From: Austwickia chelonae
Lineage (GTDB): Bacteria > Actinomycetota > Actinomycetes > Actinomycetales > Dermatophilaceae
Reading direction: 5' to 3'
DNA: 64,000 bases
Assembly: GCF_003391095.1 (NCBI RefSeq)
Contig: NZ_CP031447.1
Coordinates: 3,348,001-3,412,000, forward strand
The notes under the pieces were generated by a model. It was not told the origin of the DNA and did no database searches. It saw only the letters and a program-made list of their open reading frames with translations. The position numbers and the translations under genes were made by a program. Shown here one piece after another: positions 42,566 to 50,553 of this stretch (position 1 is its first letter; each line of letters starts with the position of its first letter).

Positions 42566-43345
42566 CTATCGAGATATGTCTATAGATATATCGTTGTTGC
42601 CACCTGACGACCCTGGTGCGGCGAGGGAATACGCGAAGGCTGCGCCGCCTCGCGTCGAGGAAATCACCTCATCGGCACCGATAAAGCACTCCTGCGCCGT
42701 GATCCGCCCGCACCACTCGGCGTCGCCGCGATCTGCGACAGGAACGACCTGCCCCGCCGTCAATCCGGTCCATCCGACGACTTCGCCCCCGTTCGACAGT
42801 CGAACCACCAGGACGAGAGCTGCTCCGAGAGGCGAACCATGCACCGGAAGGTCGATCCCGCTGATCCGGAGGCGGCCGTCGGGCAAGAGCTCTCCGGACA
42901 GAGGCAAACGATCCCGATCAGGGAGGACGACGGTCGCCGTGCCGCGACGCAAGGCCTGGAGCAGTCGCTCGTTGGCGATGGTCCGTCGCCCTCGAGCGAG
43001 GGTCTCCATGGCGTGTCGCTGATCGCACAGATGCCGGGCTGCGGCCGGGCAGAGCGTAGCGATGTCATCCACTGCCGCATCGAAGAGGAGGCGGGCGCTC
43101 CGAGCAGAGTCGGCGCAGGCGGCAGGCCATCCGTGCGTCTCGGCAAGAAGGGCGTCAAGACCGATGTCGAGCAGGCCCGTGGCGGCCACGGCTCGCATCA
43201 GGACCCTGATCGAGGCGTCATTGCCAGGGCACCCTTGAGTGGAAAGCAGGCTCAGGACTGGTGCAAGGGCGATGTCGACAGGCGCTTCTGGGTCGAAAGA
43301 GGTCCGGACGACGGCGTCGTCCGCCAGGACTGTCGAGGCATTCAT
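42566..43345 (-). CDS. Hypothetical protein of unrecognised family
   Basis: A 259-residue protein starting at ATG 43345 after GGGGG (7-base spacing). The N-terminal half is helical (LALAPVLSLLSTQGC, RHAMETLARGRRTIANERLLQ). The second half looks like beta strands: LPLSGELLPDGRLRISGIDL, ALVLVVRLSNGGEVVGW and CFIGADEVIS. The strand pattern faintly recalls the middle domain of acyl-CoA dehydrogenases, but flavin motifs are absent and I make no functional claim. It has no TM or signal peptide. Its last codons overlap the palindrome assigned to padR. Confidence 0.6.
   Translation of the reverse strand: MNASTVLADDAVVRTSFDPEAPVDIALAPVLSLLSTQGCPGNDASIRVLMRAVAATGLLDIGLDALLAETHGWPAACADSARSARLLFDAAVDDIATLCPAAARHLCDQRHAMETLARGRRTIANERLLQALRRGTATVVLPDRDRLPLSGELLPDGRLRISGIDLPVHGSPLGAALVLVVRLSNGGEVVGWTGLTAGQVVPVADRGDAEWCGRITAQECFIGADEVISSTRGGAAFAYSLAAPGSSGGNNDISIDISR
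42573..42592. promoter_or_regulatory. PadR-type operator
   Basis: GATATGTCTATAGATATATC pairs 9 of 10 positions around the centre TCTATAGA. It lies upstream of padR and inside the 3' end of the preceding gene. AT-rich palindromes of this sort are typical PadR autoregulatory sites. Confidence 0.65.
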
Positions 43346-43432
43346 GGTCGTACCCCCGGTATCCGATGGGATGGAGGCCCCTCGCACGGCACAGCACCGC
43401 GGAAAGGTCATCTCCTGTTCGACCAGATCATC

Positions 43433-43447
43433 AAACCTTATAGGTTT
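43433..43447. promoter_or_regulatory. Palindrome AAACCT-TAT-AGGTTT upstream of the hypothetical gene
   Basis: The 15-bp palindrome lies 88 bases before the start at 43345. TATAAG/TATAAT boxes of minus-strand orientation lie around it (43438-43468), suggesting a regulated promoter. Confidence 0.4.
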
Positions 43448-43501
43448 AGTAATGCCAAATTATAAGTAGCGGAGCGAGTGGAAGCGGGCGACCAGACTCG
43501 A

Positions 43502-43819
43502 TCAGCGGCGAGGCGCATAGGCCGGGCCGTCGACATGCTCACCGGTGGCGCGGGGCGCATAAGCAGGCCCACCAACCAGGGGAGTCTCAGATCCATCCAT
43601 GCTCGGCAAGGACACCGGGCTGACGAGACGCTTGAGGGCGGCGCGCTCCCGCTCGGGGATGGATTCGACGGACTTCGTCGCAAGAACCCGCACCTGAGGC
43701 GCATTGGCGAGCGCGGAGATGCGTGCCGGAGCGCTGCTCACTACGGGGTCCGCAACGACCCCACCAACGGCCACACCTCCGGTGAGCAGGGATGTCACGA
43801 CGAGGGCAGTGCACTTCAT
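43502..43819 (-). CDS. Small secreted protein with duplicated GPAYAPR motif
   Basis: A 105-residue protein. It has a signal peptide (MKCTALVVTSLLTGGVAVGG, cleavage around VVAD). The mature part of about 80 residues ends in GPAYAPR (84-90), ATGEHVD and a second GPAYAPR (98-104) plus Arg. No family is recognised. Short secreted proteins with repeated basic-ended motifs can be processed into peptides, but that is speculation. The ATG at 43819 has GAAAGG upstream. Confidence 0.6.
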   Translation of the reverse strand: MKCTALVVTSLLTGGVAVGGVVADPVVSSAPARISALANAPQVRVLATKSVESIPERERAALKRLVSPVSLPSMDGSETPLVGGPAYAPRATGEHVDGPAYAPRR

Positions 43820-44472
43820 GGCGAAACCTTTCACATGCTGCAATCGCGGATCGGCGATAACGATAGGTTAATCGAATCGAAACTGAGATTGAAATCTATT
43901 ATGACTATGAAGATGATGGGCGCCATCTATGGCTTTGGAGCCTTTGATCGATTCCCCCACGGGTTGATCCGAGACGGAGCCATGAGGGAATGCCCACTCC
44001 GACGATGGGTAGGCCGATGCATAACGCGCCCCAAAAGCCACGAAGACCGCCAGCGACATCTCACAGAAGGCGGATGTCGTAGGCAAGGTGCTTCAGGCGG
44101 AGAAGACTCCGAGCAGCGGGGCAACCCCGGGCCCCATCGACACCCCATCGACCGCAAAGGCAGGAGTGTGATTTCGAATGCCAGCCGGACAAGATCTCTC
44201 GATCTCAGCAGGCGGATTGTCCCTCTTCAACGGGGCATCCAGATCAGGACGCTCCCGAGCTCTCAGGCCGTCGATCGGACCGACAGCGACTCGAGCTGAA
44301 GTCTTCGGAACCAGATTGTACACAAAATAGCCACTGGTGAACAGCCTGGCTTCAGGAAAAATTCAGAGCCCGTCGACGCAAGCCTGACGATTCATCCCAA
44401 AACACCCGCTCCAGGGTCAGCACCCAGGGCGGCCACCACCATTGCGGGACCTAGGCAATAACGTGTCTGACC
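43820..44472. other. Gene-poor region of about 650 bases
   Basis: No supported gene. The first 100 bases are AT-rich and should hold the promoter of the small secreted protein. On the minus strand, 43868-44323 is one frame interrupted by a single TGA at 44093-44095. Its translation has no recognisable domain, so it may be chance or a decayed small gene. Confidence 0.4.
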
Positions 44473-45372
44473 ATGATGGATCACCGCGTCATCGTCTGCG
44501 ACGTCGACGGCACACTCCTCAACAGCTCCTTGGAGGTTCTGCCCGGAACCCGCGCCTGGCTCGCTGCGGCGCAGTCACGAGGAGTGATCATCATGCTCGC
44601 GTCCGGCCGCCCCGTCGCCGGACTGCACCGCCTCGTCCAACGCTGCGAACTCAACCCGACGGGGATGATCCTGGCCGGTTACAACGGCGCTTATGTCGTC
44701 GAAGCAGACAGTCGACGCACCCTGACCCGCAGCACGATCCCCCTCGCGATCGCCCACCAGGTCGCCGAGATCGCACAGAGCCGAACAGGTCTGGTCACCC
44801 TGTGGTGCCATGGGAATCAGGTCTACACCCCTTGTCCCGACAACCCCAGCGTCAGGGCCCAGGCCCAGGAGAACGATCTGGAGATCATTCACACCGCTGA
44901 TCTCGACACCGTGGACAAGGCCCCTGATGCCATCGTCTGCCATGGCGGCGAACAGCTCGGCGCGCTGGTGCGACTGATCCGGGCACGGCTGCGCGACGAG
45001 GTCGAGTTCTCCTTCGCCTCGGGCAGCTACATCGAGATCACCTCACGTGGCTCGACCAAGGGATCGGCCTTGCGTCGGTGGTGCAGCTATGCAGACATCC
45101 CTCCGGAAAGCGTGATCGCCTTCGGGGACCACGACAACGACATCCCCCTGCTGGAATCCGCCGGACTGGGTGTGGCCATGGGCAATGCCACCGCCGCGGT
45201 CAAAACTGTCGCCGATGTGGTCACCCGCAGCCATGACGACGAGGGGATCGCCGCCGTCCTCAGTGAACTGGCCCCCTCCGAGCTCGTCGACACCCGTCCG
45301 GTACCGGTACCGGACGGGAAAACCGACGCTGCACAGCGAACGACGGTGCGCCCGCTCCTGCCGAAGCAGTAG
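44473..45372 (+). CDS. Cof-type HAD-superfamily phosphatase
   Basis: A 299-residue HAD-IIB hydrolase. Motif I is CDVDGTLLNSS (nucleophile Asp and DxD), motif II MLASGRPV, the Lys lies in STKGSALRRW and motif IV is AFGDHDNDIPLL. The cap is of the Cof type (residues about 85-200). Substrates are small phosphorylated metabolites such as sugar phosphates. ATG 44473 or 44476 could start it; no clear ribosome site. Convergent with the YceI gene. Confidence 0.9.
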   Translation: MMDHRVIVCDVDGTLLNSSLEVLPGTRAWLAAAQSRGVIIMLASGRPVAGLHRLVQRCELNPTGMILAGYNGAYVVEADSRRTLTRSTIPLAIAHQVAEIAQSRTGLVTLWCHGNQVYTPCPDNPSVRAQAQENDLEIIHTADLDTVDKAPDAIVCHGGEQLGALVRLIRARLRDEVEFSFASGSYIEITSRGSTKGSALRRWCSYADIPPESVIAFGDHDNDIPLLESAGLGVAMGNATAAVKTVADVVTRSHDDEGIAAVLSELAPSELVDTRPVPVPDGKTDAAQRTTVRPLLPKQ

Positions 45373-45393
45373 AGGCACACCGTCGTCACGAGC

Positions 45394-45408
45394 TCGGGCC
45401 GGGCCCGA
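45394..45408. terminator. Short GC hairpin between HAD and YceI genes
   Basis: TCGGGC (45394-45399) and GCCCGA (45403-45408) flank a 3-base loop in the 52-base convergent gap. It can serve both directions; no T-run. Confidence 0.4.
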
Positions 45409-45424
45409 ACGACCCGAAAAGTAG

Positions 45425-45967
45425 TCAGCCCTTGATCGCGGAGATCTCAAATTCGAGGGTGATCTTCTCCGAGACGAGAACGCCGCCCGTCTCCAGCGCC
45501 GCATTCCAGGTCAGGCCGTAGTCCTTACGGTTGATCACGGTCGAGCCCTCGAAGCCGATGCGCTCGTTACCGAACGGGTCCTGGGCCGCACCGGCGTAAT
45601 CGAAGTCGATCGTGACCGAGCGAGTGACGTCCTTGATGGTCAGGTCGCCGGTCATGCGCAGGGTGCTCTCGTCGACCGCCACCAGGTCGGTGGAGGCGAA
45701 GGTGATCGCCGGGAAGCGCTCGGCGTCGAAGAAGTCTCCGGTGCGCAGATGTCCGTCACGGTCAGCATTGCGGGTGTCGACGCTGGCGACCTGGATGTCG
45801 ATCCGGACGGAGGCTTCAGCAAGCCCCTCGCCCGTCGTGGCCGAGCCGGTGAACTCGTCGAAGGAACCGCGCACCTTGGTCACCATGGCGTGGCGGGCCA
45901 CGAAGCCGATGCGCGAGTGGGCGGGGTCGATGGTGTAGGTGCCGGCGAGCTGGTTCAGCGTGGTCAT
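45425..45967 (-). CDS. YceI-family protein
   Basis: A 180-residue lipocalin-like protein. It has LAGTYTIDPAHSRIGFVARH, VRGSFDEFTGSA, HLRTGDFFDAERFPAITF and LTIKDVTRSVTIDF, the YceI hallmarks. Such proteins bind polyprenoid or amphiphilic molecules. There is no signal peptide, so this is the cytoplasmic form. GAGGAGT precedes ATG 45967. It is divergent from a MarR gene with two palindromes in the 100-base gap, which suggests MarR control. Confidence 0.92.
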   Translation of the reverse strand: MTTLNQLAGTYTIDPAHSRIGFVARHAMVTKVRGSFDEFTGSATTGEGLAEASVRIDIQVASVDTRNADRDGHLRTGDFFDAERFPAITFASTDLVAVDESTLRMTGDLTIKDVTRSVTIDFDYAGAAQDPFGNERIGFEGSTVINRKDYGLTWNAALETGGVLVSEKITLEFEISAIKG

Positions 45968-45997
45968 TCGAGTACTCCTCAGGATTTCGGGCCACCT

Positions 45998-46061
45998 AAG
46001 TGGTTGATACGTCAACTACTTTAGGGACTGATTGAGTGACATGTCAATCATCTCGTAAGAT
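45998..46061. promoter_or_regulatory. Divergent yceI/marR promoter with two palindromic operators
   Basis: Operator 1 at 45998-46021 has arms GTTGA (46003-46007) and TCAAC (46012-46016) with extended AAGT/ACTT symmetry. Operator 2 at 46030-46049 has GATTGA/TCAATC around TGACATGTCA. A -35 TTGAGT (46032-46037), an 18-base spacer and -10 TAAGAT (46056-46061) drive marR. The -10 ends 6 bases before its ATG, so a leaderless message is likely. Operator 2 covers the -35 and spacer. Confidence 0.7.
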
Positions 46062-46067
46062 GGGGTT

Positions 46068-46586
46068 ATGACGACGAGCCCCCGACCCGGAAACACCACA
46101 GGTCACCCCACAACCGAAAAGACGTCCCCCGAGCCCCGCTGGCTCACCGCGCACGAACAGCGCATCTGGCGGAGCTGGCTCACCGCCACCAAAGGCCTGC
46201 AAAGCACCCTGGGCAGTGACCTGATCAACGAATCCGGCCTCTCCATGCCCGATTATGAAGTGCTCGTCGTCCTCAGTGAAGCCCCTGACGAGACTTCCCG
46301 GGTCAGCGCCCTGGCCGATCTCACCGGCTGGGAACGCAGCAGGCTCTCCCACCACCTGGGGCGCATGGAAAAACGCAAGCTGATCCAGCGGCGATGCTGC
46401 CCCGAAGACGCCCGCGGACAGCTCGTCAGCCTGACCGACACCGGGCGCGAACGCATCCGCGAATCCGCGCCCGGCCATGTCGCCGCAGTACGCCGACACC
46501 TCTTCGACATCCTCGACAGCGACGACCTGGCGGCGCTGGAAAGAATCACCGCTCGGATCATCGACTCCCTGCCCGACCAGGGGTGA
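46068..46586 (+). CDS. MarR-family transcriptional regulator
   Basis: A 172-residue winged-helix protein. It has SMPDYEVLVVLSEAPDETSR, LADLTGWERSRLSHHLGRME and the wing KLIQRRCCPEDARGQLVSLT. It probably represses itself and the divergent yceI through the two palindromes between them. Two adjacent Cys in the wing (RRCCPED) could sense oxidation, which is speculative. Its last 29 bases overlap the opposite-strand amidase gene. Confidence 0.9.
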   Translation: MTTSPRPGNTTGHPTTEKTSPEPRWLTAHEQRIWRSWLTATKGLQSTLGSDLINESGLSMPDYEVLVVLSEAPDETSRVSALADLTGWERSRLSHHLGRMEKRKLIQRRCCPEDARGQLVSLTDTGRERIRESAPGHVAAVRRHLFDILDSDDLAALERITARIIDSLPDQG

Positions 46587-48045
46587 CCGGCCCCGGCCAA
46601 GGGTCAGCCGCCTCGATCTGAGCAGCCAACGAAAGCAACAACTCGTCCTCTCCCAAGGCGGCCCCCAGCATCACTCCGTAGGGCAGCTCCACACCGTCCA
46701 CGACCTCCCGATGGACCGGGAGACTGATCGCAGGGCGGCCCGACAGGTTGTGAATGCTGGTCCACGGAGTGAAGGCGCACTGATCCGCAAAATCTGCTGC
46801 CGGATCCCGATCGTTGCGCAGCGCCCCGATCGGGGCCGGCGGCCTGGCGAGGGTCGGCGTCAACACCACGTCGAACTCCCCCCAGGCCTGAGCAACTTCA
46901 CGAGCAAGTTGCTGAGTCGCCACGAGCGCCGCGGCATAATCCGCGCCACGCACCTCGCGCCCACGATCGCGCAGCCAACGCGTCAACGGCACCAGCCTCT
47001 CCTCACCCCCCGGTGGCAAGGGCACCGACAGGGCGAGGACCGACCAGATGTCGGAGAAAGCCGCCCAGCGTTCACGGGGAAAAGGCCTGGGCGCAGGGGT
47101 CACCCGATGCCCCAGTCCACGGAGAAGATCGGCCGTACGTCCGACGGCACGTAGCGGCCCTGGATGGACGTCACAGTCGGTGATGACCGGTTCGGTGAGG
47201 ACACCGATGCGTAACGGGCCCGGGGCTCGTCGACAGGAGTCCAGGTAGCTCGTGCGAGGACCGGGCAGCCGATAGACGTCACCGGGCCACCCGACATGCA
47301 GCAGATCGAAAGCCAGCGCCGTGTCCCGGACGGTACGGGTGAGTACACCGTGAGTGGCCAGGCCCGGGCCGTCGACGTTGGCAGGCCCGGGGCTGATGAG
47401 CCCGCGAGAGGCTTTCATCCCGACGAGCCCGCAGGCCGAGGCGGGGATGCGCAGGGAGCCACCGCCGTCGCTTCCGTGAGCGATGGGGACGAGTCCTGCT
47501 GAGACGGCAGCGGCGGCACCGCCGGAGGAACCACCTGCGGAGCGTCCGAGGTCCCAGGGAGTTCGGGCCGGCGGGGCGATATCGGGTTCGGTGTAGCAGG
47601 GGAAGCCGAACTCCGGGGTGGTGGTCTTGCCGATGATGAGCGCTCCGGCCCTGCGCAAGCGGCGGACGATGCCGTCGTCGCTGTCCGGGACGAAGCCGTC
47701 CATCGCTGCAGATCCGAAGGTGCAGGGCATTCCGGCGACCGGGGTGAGATCTTTGACCGGGCAGGGGACGCCTAGCAGCGGTGGGAGCCCCTGGCCGTCA
47801 GGATCTCGCGGGTCGCGCCGTCCGCTCAGGAGCACGTCGGCCGCCTCGGCCTGTTCGAGGGTGTGCTCCTCGTCGACGTGGACGAAGGCGCCGATCACCT
47901 CGTTCTGTCTACGGATCCGGTCGAGAACGGCCTGGGCGACGTCGAGGGCGCTGAACTCGCGACGCCGGAGTGCTGCGGCCAGATCGAGGGCGCTGAGTCG
48001 GGAGTGATCCGTCTCGTCGGACTCGCCGGGGTGAAGTGGCTGCAT
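46558..48045 (-). CDS. Amidase signature family hydrolase
   Basis: A 495-residue amidase with the Ser-cisSer-Lys triad. The Lys is in GVPCPVKDLT, the cis-Ser region is RSAGGSSGGAAAAVSAG and the nucleophile lies in GSDGGGSLRIPAS. It hydrolyses an unknown amide. Family members include amidohydrolases of aryl or alkyl amides and 6-aminohexanoate cyclic dimer. No GatB/GatC neighbours, so it is not GatA. No ribosome site; CAAGAT ends 6 bases before the ATG, hinting at leaderless translation. Overlaps marR by 29 bases. Confidence 0.9.
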   Translation of the reverse strand: MQPLHPGESDETDHSRLSALDLAAALRRREFSALDVAQAVLDRIRRQNEVIGAFVHVDEEHTLEQAEAADVLLSGRRDPRDPDGQGLPPLLGVPCPVKDLTPVAGMPCTFGSAAMDGFVPDSDDGIVRRLRRAGALIIGKTTTPEFGFPCYTEPDIAPPARTPWDLGRSAGGSSGGAAAAVSAGLVPIAHGSDGGGSLRIPASACGLVGMKASRGLISPGPANVDGPGLATHGVLTRTVRDTALAFDLLHVGWPGDVYRLPGPRTSYLDSCRRAPGPLRIGVLTEPVITDCDVHPGPLRAVGRTADLLRGLGHRVTPAPRPFPRERWAAFSDIWSVLALSVPLPPGGEERLVPLTRWLRDRGREVRGADYAAALVATQQLAREVAQAWGEFDVVLTPTLARPPAPIGALRNDRDPAADFADQCAFTPWTSIHNLSGRPAISLPVHREVVDGVELPYGVMLGAALGEDELLLSLAAQIEAADPWPGPVTPGRAGSR

Positions 48046-48126
48046 GGATGCATCTTGCCAGCGCCGGATGTTCGCCGAACGCTTTCCGTAGGTGCCTGGT
48101 GCGGGAACGCGGTCCGGCGATGCCCC

Positions 48127-48309
48127 TCAGCGTCGTCCGCAGGGCGCGAAGAGCGGTCGTGTCCTCGCTCGGCTTCGTGGGTAATCGAGCTTCTCGCCGG
48201 TGTCGCTCAACGAGGGTGCGGAGCGTCGCCGGGTGTCGATGGTGTGGACGACGCGGCAGTTCTGGCGTGGTCGCGGCTGGTAGAGGCAGTGAGCGCAACG
48301 GTCGGGCAT
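48127..48309 (-). CDS. Possible small cysteine-containing protein
   Basis: A 60-residue frame starting at ATG 48309 after AAGGGG (6-base spacing). It begins MPDRCAHCLYQPRPRQNC, so a CxxC with a third Cys could bind metal, and it ends in basic residues. No family recognised. The rest of the 520-base gap between the amidase and the next gene holds no other candidate. Confidence 0.35.
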   Translation of the reverse strand: MPDRCAHCLYQPRPRQNCRVVHTIDTRRRSAPSLSDTGEKLDYPRSRARTRPLFAPCGRR

Positions 48310-48567
48310 GGGATTCCCCTTGCGTGTTTCCAGGTGAGTGATGGGGGTGACCCTCAAGGCGGTGGGGCACCAGAGGCGATTGCTCTGGCCGGCTGGAGAT
48401 CCGGTTTTTCTCCGGTGGAGCTCTCTGTACTTCCACGGTAGAGCCAAGATTTGATTAGTTCAAGCAATGACTTTGGTTAACTACCTTGATCAAGCGTCCG
48501 TCCAGCACCGTAGAGAGACCCACTCGATCACGAAAATGACGGAACACCAAAGAGATGCAGTCTTTTC

Positions 48568-49066
48568 ATGGAATACCGATATCTCGGAAAAAATGGGCTC
48601 AAAATCAGCGAGATCGCTTATGGCAACTGGCTGACCCACGGCTCACAAGTAGAGCGGGAGACCGCGATGGCCTGCGCGCACACAGCACTTGACCTGGAGA
48701 TCCTCACCAAGGCCTACTGGCCCACCGGCCCTGGCCGACACAACGACTGCAGCCTGTCCCGCAAGCACATCATGGAGTCGATCGACGCCTCATTACGCCG
48801 GCTGCGCACCGACCATGTCGACCTATCGCTACGACCAACCCACACCCCTGGAAGAAACGATGCAGGCCTTCGCCGACATCGTCCGGGCAGGGAAAGCCCT
48901 GGACATCGGAGTCAGCGAGTGGACAGCCAACAGATCCGCGAAGGCTGCCGGGGCACGCCCGGATCCTTCCTTGATGTCCCGGATCGATCAGGCACTCGAA
49001 AGGGTGGTCATCCGCAACCCAGGTGAGACGGCTCGAAATGCACCGCAGGGCCACCCCTGTTCATGA
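48568..49066 (+). pseudogene. Aldo/keto reductase pseudogene (KCNAB/YghZ-like)
   Basis: The start reads MEYRYLGKNGLKISEIAYGN and matches beta-subunit-type aldo/keto reductases. After HTALDL about 35 residues carrying the catalytic Asp/Tyr are missing in frame, and [13 protein letters not shown] follows directly. At HVDL the frame shifts (+1 relative), continuing as [20 protein letters not shown] and [10 protein letters not shown] second deletion then joins to a C-terminal-like [15 protein letters not shown]. With two deletions and one frameshift it cannot be active. Confidence 0.85.
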
Positions 49067-49158
49067 TCCGGTCATATCGGAATTCTTGTACATAAGAGTC
49101 GCCCTCCCTACTGTGGTTCCGTGGACGCCACGTGCAGCGACGACGCAGTGGCCTGGAA

Positions 49159-50451
49159 ATGACCCCGCCACTGCGCCACAACCAGCGCTACCGGCTCTTC
49201 TGGGCCGGAGGCGCCCTCAGCTCGCTGGGCACCAGCCTGACGGCTTTCCTGCTCAACCTCATCGCCGTCGTTCCGCTACAAGCCTCCCCGATATGGATCG
49301 GACTGCTCAACGCCGCCGTGTGGCTCCCCTGGCTCATGCTCGGACTACCCCTGGACGTGGCCATCAGCCGAGGGAATGCCCCCCGCACCATGGCCATGGG
49401 TCATCTGGCCGCCGCCTTCGTCCTGGCGACGATCCCACTGGCTTGGGCCCTCCACCAGCTGCACATCGCCCATCTGCTGGTCGCCGCAGTCACGGTCGCC
49501 GTCACCACCGTCCTCTTCCGTGCCGGATATCCCCGCATCATGGTCGAACTCGTCCGACGGCACGACCTGGCGACGGCCAATGCCGATCTCACCCGGGCCG
49601 AGTCGACCACCCAGATCATCGGCCCTGTCCTGGGTGGCGCGACCGCCGCCATCCTTGCACCGGCCTTCGTCGTCCTGGCCAACATCTGTTCCCACCTCGG
49701 CTCGGCCATAGCGCTGCTCCGCATCCCCGCTCTGCGGAGCCCGCCCATGACGAACACGGCCTACACCGACGCGATGCGTCACGTCCGAACCGGATGGCGG
49801 ATGACCTTCCGCGATCCCTATCTGCGTTTCTTCTCCGTCCAGGGCGCAGTGTCCAATGCGGGGCTGACCGGACTGCAGACCTTGATGGTGCTGGTCCTGA
49901 TCCGTGATCTCGGGCTAGGGCCGGCCCAGGCCGGGCTCGCCGTCGCCGTCCAGGCCTTCGGCTCATTGGCCGGGGTGGTCATGGCGCCGCGCATCTGCCG
50001 CGCACGGGGAGACATCGGCAGCATCATGCTGCTCTACCCCCTCGTCGGAACCGGTGGGCTCCTGCTCCCCCGCTGGTGGCCGGACGACCCGCATCTGCCG
50101 CATCTCCTGGCCGGCACCTTCCTCATCGGCGGCGGGGTGGTCTGCAGCAATATGATCCGAGCCGGCTGGCGCCAGAGCTACGTTCCGGCCGTCCTCATGG
50201 CCCGACAGATCACTGCCACCCAGACCGTGAACATCAGTCTGATGTCCCTCGCCGCCGTAGGGACGGGATGGCTCGCCGCCTCCGCCGGCTCGTCAACGGC
50301 GCTGACCACCGTCGGGGCAGTCATCGCCATCTCCTCCTTCGGCGCCCTCATCGGCACCCCCTGCCGACGACGTACGTTGCCGAGCCAGCCTTCCGCAGCT
50401 CTGCTGGAGGCCGCGCAGTTACCGCCCCCGGGCTGGGTGGATGTCCGCTAG
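49159..50451 (+). CDS. Major facilitator superfamily transporter
   Basis: About 430 residues and 12 hydrophobic segments. It opens RYRLFWAGGALSSLGTSLTA and has an A-like loop after TM2 (LDVAISRGNAPRTMAMG), typical of the MFS_3/enterobactin-exporter-like family. It is likely an efflux pump of unknown substrate. GTG 49132 is an alternative start. A promoter-like TTGTAC-17-TACTGT lies at 49087-49115. No linked biosynthetic genes. Confidence 0.85.
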   Translation: MTPPLRHNQRYRLFWAGGALSSLGTSLTAFLLNLIAVVPLQASPIWIGLLNAAVWLPWLMLGLPLDVAISRGNAPRTMAMGHLAAAFVLATIPLAWALHQLHIAHLLVAAVTVAVTTVLFRAGYPRIMVELVRRHDLATANADLTRAESTTQIIGPVLGGATAAILAPAFVVLANICSHLGSAIALLRIPALRSPPMTNTAYTDAMRHVRTGWRMTFRDPYLRFFSVQGAVSNAGLTGLQTLMVLVLIRDLGLGPAQAGLAVAVQAFGSLAGVVMAPRICRARGDIGSIMLLYPLVGTGGLLLPRWWPDDPHLPHLLAGTFLIGGGVVCSNMIRAGWRQSYVPAVLMARQITATQTVNISLMSLAAVGTGWLAASAGSSTALTTVGAVIAISSFGALIGTPCRRRTLPSQPSAALLEAAQLPPPGWVDVR

Positions 50452-50553
50452 ACCATCGATCTCATTGCCTGACAAAAGAACCCATTCACATGGCATGCGC
50501 ACGCCCCGGGATACCCTCTGGCATAGCGTCACCGACAAGTCCTGGAGCCCAGC

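Noticed and set aside
43868-44323. Decayed small gene on the minus strand with one internal stop
   Set aside because: One frame with a single TGA, but no domain, homologue or ribosome site can be named, so it is kept only as a remark on the region.
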